Assembly: GCA_012064415.1 (NCBI GenBank)
Contig: SSNU01000302.1
Span: 62,001-126,000, forward strand
Direction of reading: 5' to 3'
Length of the DNA stretch: 64,000 nucleotides
DNA from: Gyrodactylus bullatarudis
Lineage: Eukaryota; Platyhelminthes; Monogenea; Gyrodactylidea; Gyrodactylidae
Every line of letters begins with the position of its first letter. Within the stretch, counting starts at the first letter, position 1. Shown here one piece after another: positions 60,327-64,000 of this stretch. The notes below the pieces were generated by a model. It had not been told where the DNA came from. It was given only the letters and a program-made list of their open reading frames with translations, and ran no database searches. A program made the translations under genes and the position numbers.

Positions 60327-61964
60327 ATGTCAGTCAGGGATATTGAAGTTTCTTCTAAGCCTAGGCGTAATCATCTCAGTCTTCAAATACCTTCCACCTA
60401 TAAAAATTCTTATCAAGAGTGCTCCCTGATTGATTTGGATAAAATATTTGACTTTCAAAATGATTGTGTCAACATGTCAACGCTACGCAAAAGTGTCATA
60501 CATGGCTCTCTGCGAAGTTCACCATTTCGATCTCTAATTTGGATGATTCTTTTACAGGTTATTCCTGCAAATCGCATATCTAGTTGGAAAAAAGATCTCA
60601 AATCAAAACGTTCTCTCTATGAAAAATTTCTTTCCTGTAAAGGTAAAGTCATTGATGATTACTATCAGGAGATGGAAACAATCATCAATCAAGATATCGA
60701 AAGAACCCATCCCAAACTTGCCTTCTTCAGGGATGAAAATGTGCAAACGACTATGAGAAATATACTTTTGGCATATTCGATACGCCAGTCTTCTGGCTAT
60801 CGTCAGGGTATGCATGAAATTCTTGCAATTCTCATATTCTCCTTTCATCACCATCAAGCAACTCATTTTCATGCTTTAGAGAATGAAAACGTTTCTCAAG
60901 AGTTGAGAAATGTTTTGTCTCTATTTCATTCTGATAAGATCATTGAATCAGATCTATACTTTACATTCAATAAAATTATGTGTATAATCTATGATTGGTA
61001 CATTGTCAAGGAGGAAGATCAAGAAGGTGTCTCTCATCAGTTTTGTCCTGGTGTAAGATTTATTGAAGATATTTACCATAATTACTTGCCCCTCTACTCC
61101 AAGGATTTGTATGAACATATGGAAAAACTAGGCATAACTCCGATAACTTTTGGATTAAAATGGACCCGACTATTTTTTGCTCAAGAATTTCCCCTATCAG
61201 ATGTTCTCTATATTTGGGATGCAATATTCAGTGCTACTGAGAAGGATTCTTTTCCCTTGGTCCGTTACATTTTCCTATCAATATTAATTTGTCTAAAAGA
61301 TGTTTTGCTAATCAAAGACTTTTCTGATGCCCTCTGCCTTTTGATGAGGGTACCCCAAGAAATCGATGTAATGCGATTAATGAAACTTGCCTTCCATCTC
61401 TACAAGCCATCTATTTATAGTAAGCCAGAAACTTCAACAATCATCTCCAAGTCATTCCTCCAATCTCAGAAAGCACAAATGATTCGGTTAAATTCTTCTA
61501 CAATTAATCGGTCGAAATCTTTGAAAGGTTTCTCAATTTTCAACAGATCCTCAACCAGTGAAACATCCCCGCAACCATCAACAGGTTTCATTTTTGCTCA
61601 GGCCAAAGATGTGTCTTCTCGGCGTACCAGCTTCATTGGAACACCAAATTTTATGAGTAGCGTCATGGAATTCTTCATGCCAAATACCCAGGATGCATCA
61701 GCAATGTCGTCAACTAAAGAGGCATCTACAGACCCTAGCGAGGAATTTGTCCTTATTAATAAGGATCATTTTAGAAAATCAATCGGTGCCCTTAGAAGTC
61801 ATTTGGACTATCTGAAAAAGTTGGATCATAAATGCAAAAATTCAAGTTTCCTCTCATCTGATGATCGGGAACATTTTCCGGATTTTTCGTCAGAAATTGC
61901 TCGTCTTGAAGATTTAATACAGCTATATGATGATTGCCTTATTAAAAGCGGTAAAGTTGATTAA
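60327..61964 (+). CDS. TBC1D5: TBC1D5-like Rab GTPase-activating protein, single exon
   Basis: 545 residues with no intron. The TBC domain covers about residues 50-370. It starts with LRSSPFRSLIWMILL and carries both catalytic fingers: Arg126 in the IxxDxxR motif (INQDIERTHP) and Gln160 in YRQGMHE. RLFFAQEFPLSDVLYIWDAIF and the wording around it are characteristic of TBC1D5, the retromer-associated GAP for Rab7 that controls endosome and autophagosome traffic. The Ser-rich region at about 390-480 and a C-terminal helix (about 490-540) follow. Vertebrate TBC1D5 is longer (near 800) and multi-exonic. The lack of introns is odd here, since other genes in the window are split. Confidence 0.92.
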   Translation: MSVRDIEVSSKPRRNHLSLQIPSTYKNSYQECSLIDLDKIFDFQNDCVNMSTLRKSVIHGSLRSSPFRSLIWMILLQVIPANRISSWKKDLKSKRSLYEKFLSCKGKVIDDYYQEMETIINQDIERTHPKLAFFRDENVQTTMRNILLAYSIRQSSGYRQGMHEILAILIFSFHHHQATHFHALENENVSQELRNVLSLFHSDKIIESDLYFTFNKIMCIIYDWYIVKEEDQEGVSHQFCPGVRFIEDIYHNYLPLYSKDLYEHMEKLGITPITFGLKWTRLFFAQEFPLSDVLYIWDAIFSATEKDSFPLVRYIFLSILICLKDVLLIKDFSDALCLLMRVPQEIDVMRLMKLAFHLYKPSIYSKPETSTIISKSFLQSQKAQMIRLNSSTINRSKSLKGFSIFNRSSTSETSPQPSTGFIFAQAKDVSSRRTSFIGTPNFMSSVMEFFMPNTQDASAMSSTKEASTDPSEEFVLINKDHFRKSIGALRSHLDYLKKLDHKCKNSSFLSSDDREHFPDFSSEIARLEDLIQLYDDCLIKSGKVD

Positions 61965-64000
61965 TCCTCCCTTTATAACCATATCAAGAACCTTGAACAG
62001 CACAATTTTTATTGATTTTTGTTCAACTCTAAAATATTTTTCTAACACATAAACCAGAAGCTAAAGAATTCACTAATGTAAAAGAATACACTGAGATTAT
62101 TATTATTATTATTGAACTAAGAATCAATTATTGAACTTGAAAGAAAGTTTGTTGATTACAGATTGTGAGGAGAAAATTTACTTTTGGACTTTTTGACCCC
62201 TGTGTGAGCTTATCGTGTTTGCCAAGTACATCAATATATTAGATTCAACATTTATTTTTTTAACTGTTTTTGAAAAAACAACTCTGATGCCCCTTTGATA
62301 TGCCCCCCCCAGAAAAAAACTAATCTTCCATGACAAAGTCCTCTCAATGATGACATGATATTATTTAATCTTTATTTTATAATCTATGGAGAGAAAATTT
62401 TTTAAAACCTTTCTCCGGATTTACTTGTCAGTAGCTAATGGAAGCCTTTGGTGTTACATAACATTTTTGAAACTTTTTTACGCCAATTTTAATAGATGCC
62501 CGAGATATGTTCTTTTGAAATTTTTGGAAAATATAAAGTAATTTGATAAACTTGGAATGTTTTTCAAACCTCTTTTCCAATACTGTTTTTTTCAATCAGA
62601 TTAAAGATTGGTGTAAGAACCTGGAGAAAAGGCATTTAAAAAAATCAAGAAGAAAACACAACTTGAACGGGATGCTGTTTCTTCTCAGTGATTTACTATT
62701 TGTACAAAAATTCAAATAAAATTAATATTGTAATGAGCCAATAAGTTGTTGAAACAAATAAGCATCTAAGGAATTGGTTTATTCAACTCAGAATCAGTTC
62801 AATTTATCTATAGTTAATGGTGATATTACTCACTATTCCAACAGTATTTAGTACATGCTGCAATAAAAAATTCTTATGAATTGAGGTTGAGAATAGACTG
62901 ATTCATTTATCGAACGTTTTCTTTGCATAGCTACACCTAGAATAATATAGATTTACAAGATCGAGGCAAGCTTTCTAAATTGATAAATGACAACTGGATT
63001 TAAATATTTCTCACTTGCTTTCGTATAGAAAATAAATTATTAATTTAGATTCTCTCAATAACACGATGTGAGAAAATTTTAACTTGAAGAGTTCGATTTT
63101 TTTCTCTCACAGAAATGTAATAAAAGTCTTGAGAAGAGGAGAAATTACACATTAACATTATATGTTAGTGTATTTAAAAAATTGATAATGTTTCTCATTT
63201 AGAAGAAAAAAACATACCTAAGGACTTTATTCTATATGTAAATATACATTGTATATATCGTGAGAATAATTTAGTAAAAATCTATACTTTAATTACTAAT
63301 TTTTATTGATTTCATCTTTGGAAATACTATTCTTTTATTGATTAAAAGATTTTCTCTTTTAGTTTCCAATGTAAAAAACATTTTTACTGATTTTCGAAAA
63401 AAAATTTGGAGACATTACAAAATTTGAGTTGGCGGGATTTCTCTCCTTTAGACAAGGAAACCCTTCATCACTATTATGTTTTGGAAAGAAATGTCAAACT
63501 GATGTCGAATCATCCTAATTTACCAATCTTCAAGCAGTAAGAATGATCGAAAAAATTACAATTGAAAAGCAACTGTAATCAGATTTAGAGAAAGATATCC
63601 TTTTATAAAGTTGGTTGATATGAAGTTGGGAACTTATGATTTATACGAAAAACCCGATTTTTTCTAAAAAATTTGAATATGTGAAAGACTTTTTGGAATC
63701 CTACTCATGCTGCCCACTTTTACCATTTGAAGAAAAAAAATTATTTTCATGAAAAATATGGTCATTTTTCGAATTTCGATTTGGCGCAAAAATCCCATTT
63801 TTCGAACTTTGAACTCAAAATTTTTATTGATTTGAAAGTGGGAGAGTCGTCAAAAGATGTTTTTTAAATCAGAATTAGACAAGAAAGCCGAATATCGCTG
63901 ATAAGCTTTCGAAAGATCCATCCTTTCAATTTATCAAAATTTCATTGATTTTCAACTAAAGAAATCATCAAAAAAAAAGAAATTCCGCTCCCAAACGTTA
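61965..64000. other. Gene-free right end
   Basis: Contains a TTATTATT run at 62099-62115, an AATAAA at 62715-62720 that could serve TBC1D5, a run of eight C at 62304-62311 and a family B copy at 63614-63905. No gene seen. Confidence 0.65.
63614..63905 (+). repeat. Dispersed repeat family B, right-end copy
   Basis: GTTGATATGAAGTTGGGAAC, TGGAATCCTACTCATGCTGC, AAAAATATGGTCATTTTTCG and TTTGGCGCAAAAATCCCA follow in the same order as in 41543-41790 and, inverted, in 7755-7985. Confidence 0.7.

Noticed and set aside
62099..62115. ATT microsatellite (a similar one at 16370-16384)
   Set aside because: Ordinary simple repeats in AT-rich DNA.
1..64000. CRISPR arrays, bacterial operons, rRNA genes
   Set aside because: The genes are spliced metazoan types; no regularly spaced identical repeats and no rRNA-like conserved blocks were seen.

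Overview
The window is AT-rich animal nuclear DNA: spliced genes with GT-AG introns, metazoan gene families and many DNA transposons and foldback repeats. I recognise seven protein-coding genes. Intron sizes are sharply mixed. Several are only 25 to 55 bases (25, 31, 34, 37, 40 and 53), while others reach 1 to 8 kb. That mix recalls parasitic flatworms, but the taxon is an inference and I cannot name the species.

Layout. 1-708 (+): last exon of a Cys-loop (nicotinic receptor-like) channel subunit. 709-11543: repeat-rich, with a decayed Ty3/gypsy LTR retrotransposon (3711-7697), a MULE-type DNA transposon with 305-bp terminal inverted repeats and an internally deleted transposase (8344-10269), and a small hAT-like MITE (10901-11219). 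11544-14710 (-): a DH-PH RhoGEF, head to head with phosducin-like protein PDCL at 14830-15863 (+). 16485-38661 (-): a 22-kb TRIM-NHL gene (RING, B-box, coiled coil, filamin, NHL), whose introns hold a hAT-like MITE and a 1.1-kb near-perfect hairpin. 40325-41093 (-): a secreted CAP-superfamily protein with a probable GPI-anchor signal. 41094-46580: no gene, several foldback repeats. 46581-60160 (-): a complete 20-exon neuropathy target esterase (PNPLA6/7, Swiss cheese), head to head with a single-exon TBC1D5-like RabGAP at 60327-61964 (+). 61965-64000: no gene.

The most interesting observation is in the NTE gene. The exon carrying the catalytic aspartate is present twice in tandem (52648-52764 and 53823-53939). 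The two copies have the same length (117 nt) and the same phase but only about half their residues identical, and one changes the DGG motif to DGV. This looks like mutually exclusive splicing of half of a lipase catalytic dyad.

The genes do not form an obvious pathway. Two pairs share short bidirectional promoter intervals (119 and 166 bp). Exon models were assembled by hand from splice signals, reading phase and family similarity; all phases close, but none was checked against transcripts.
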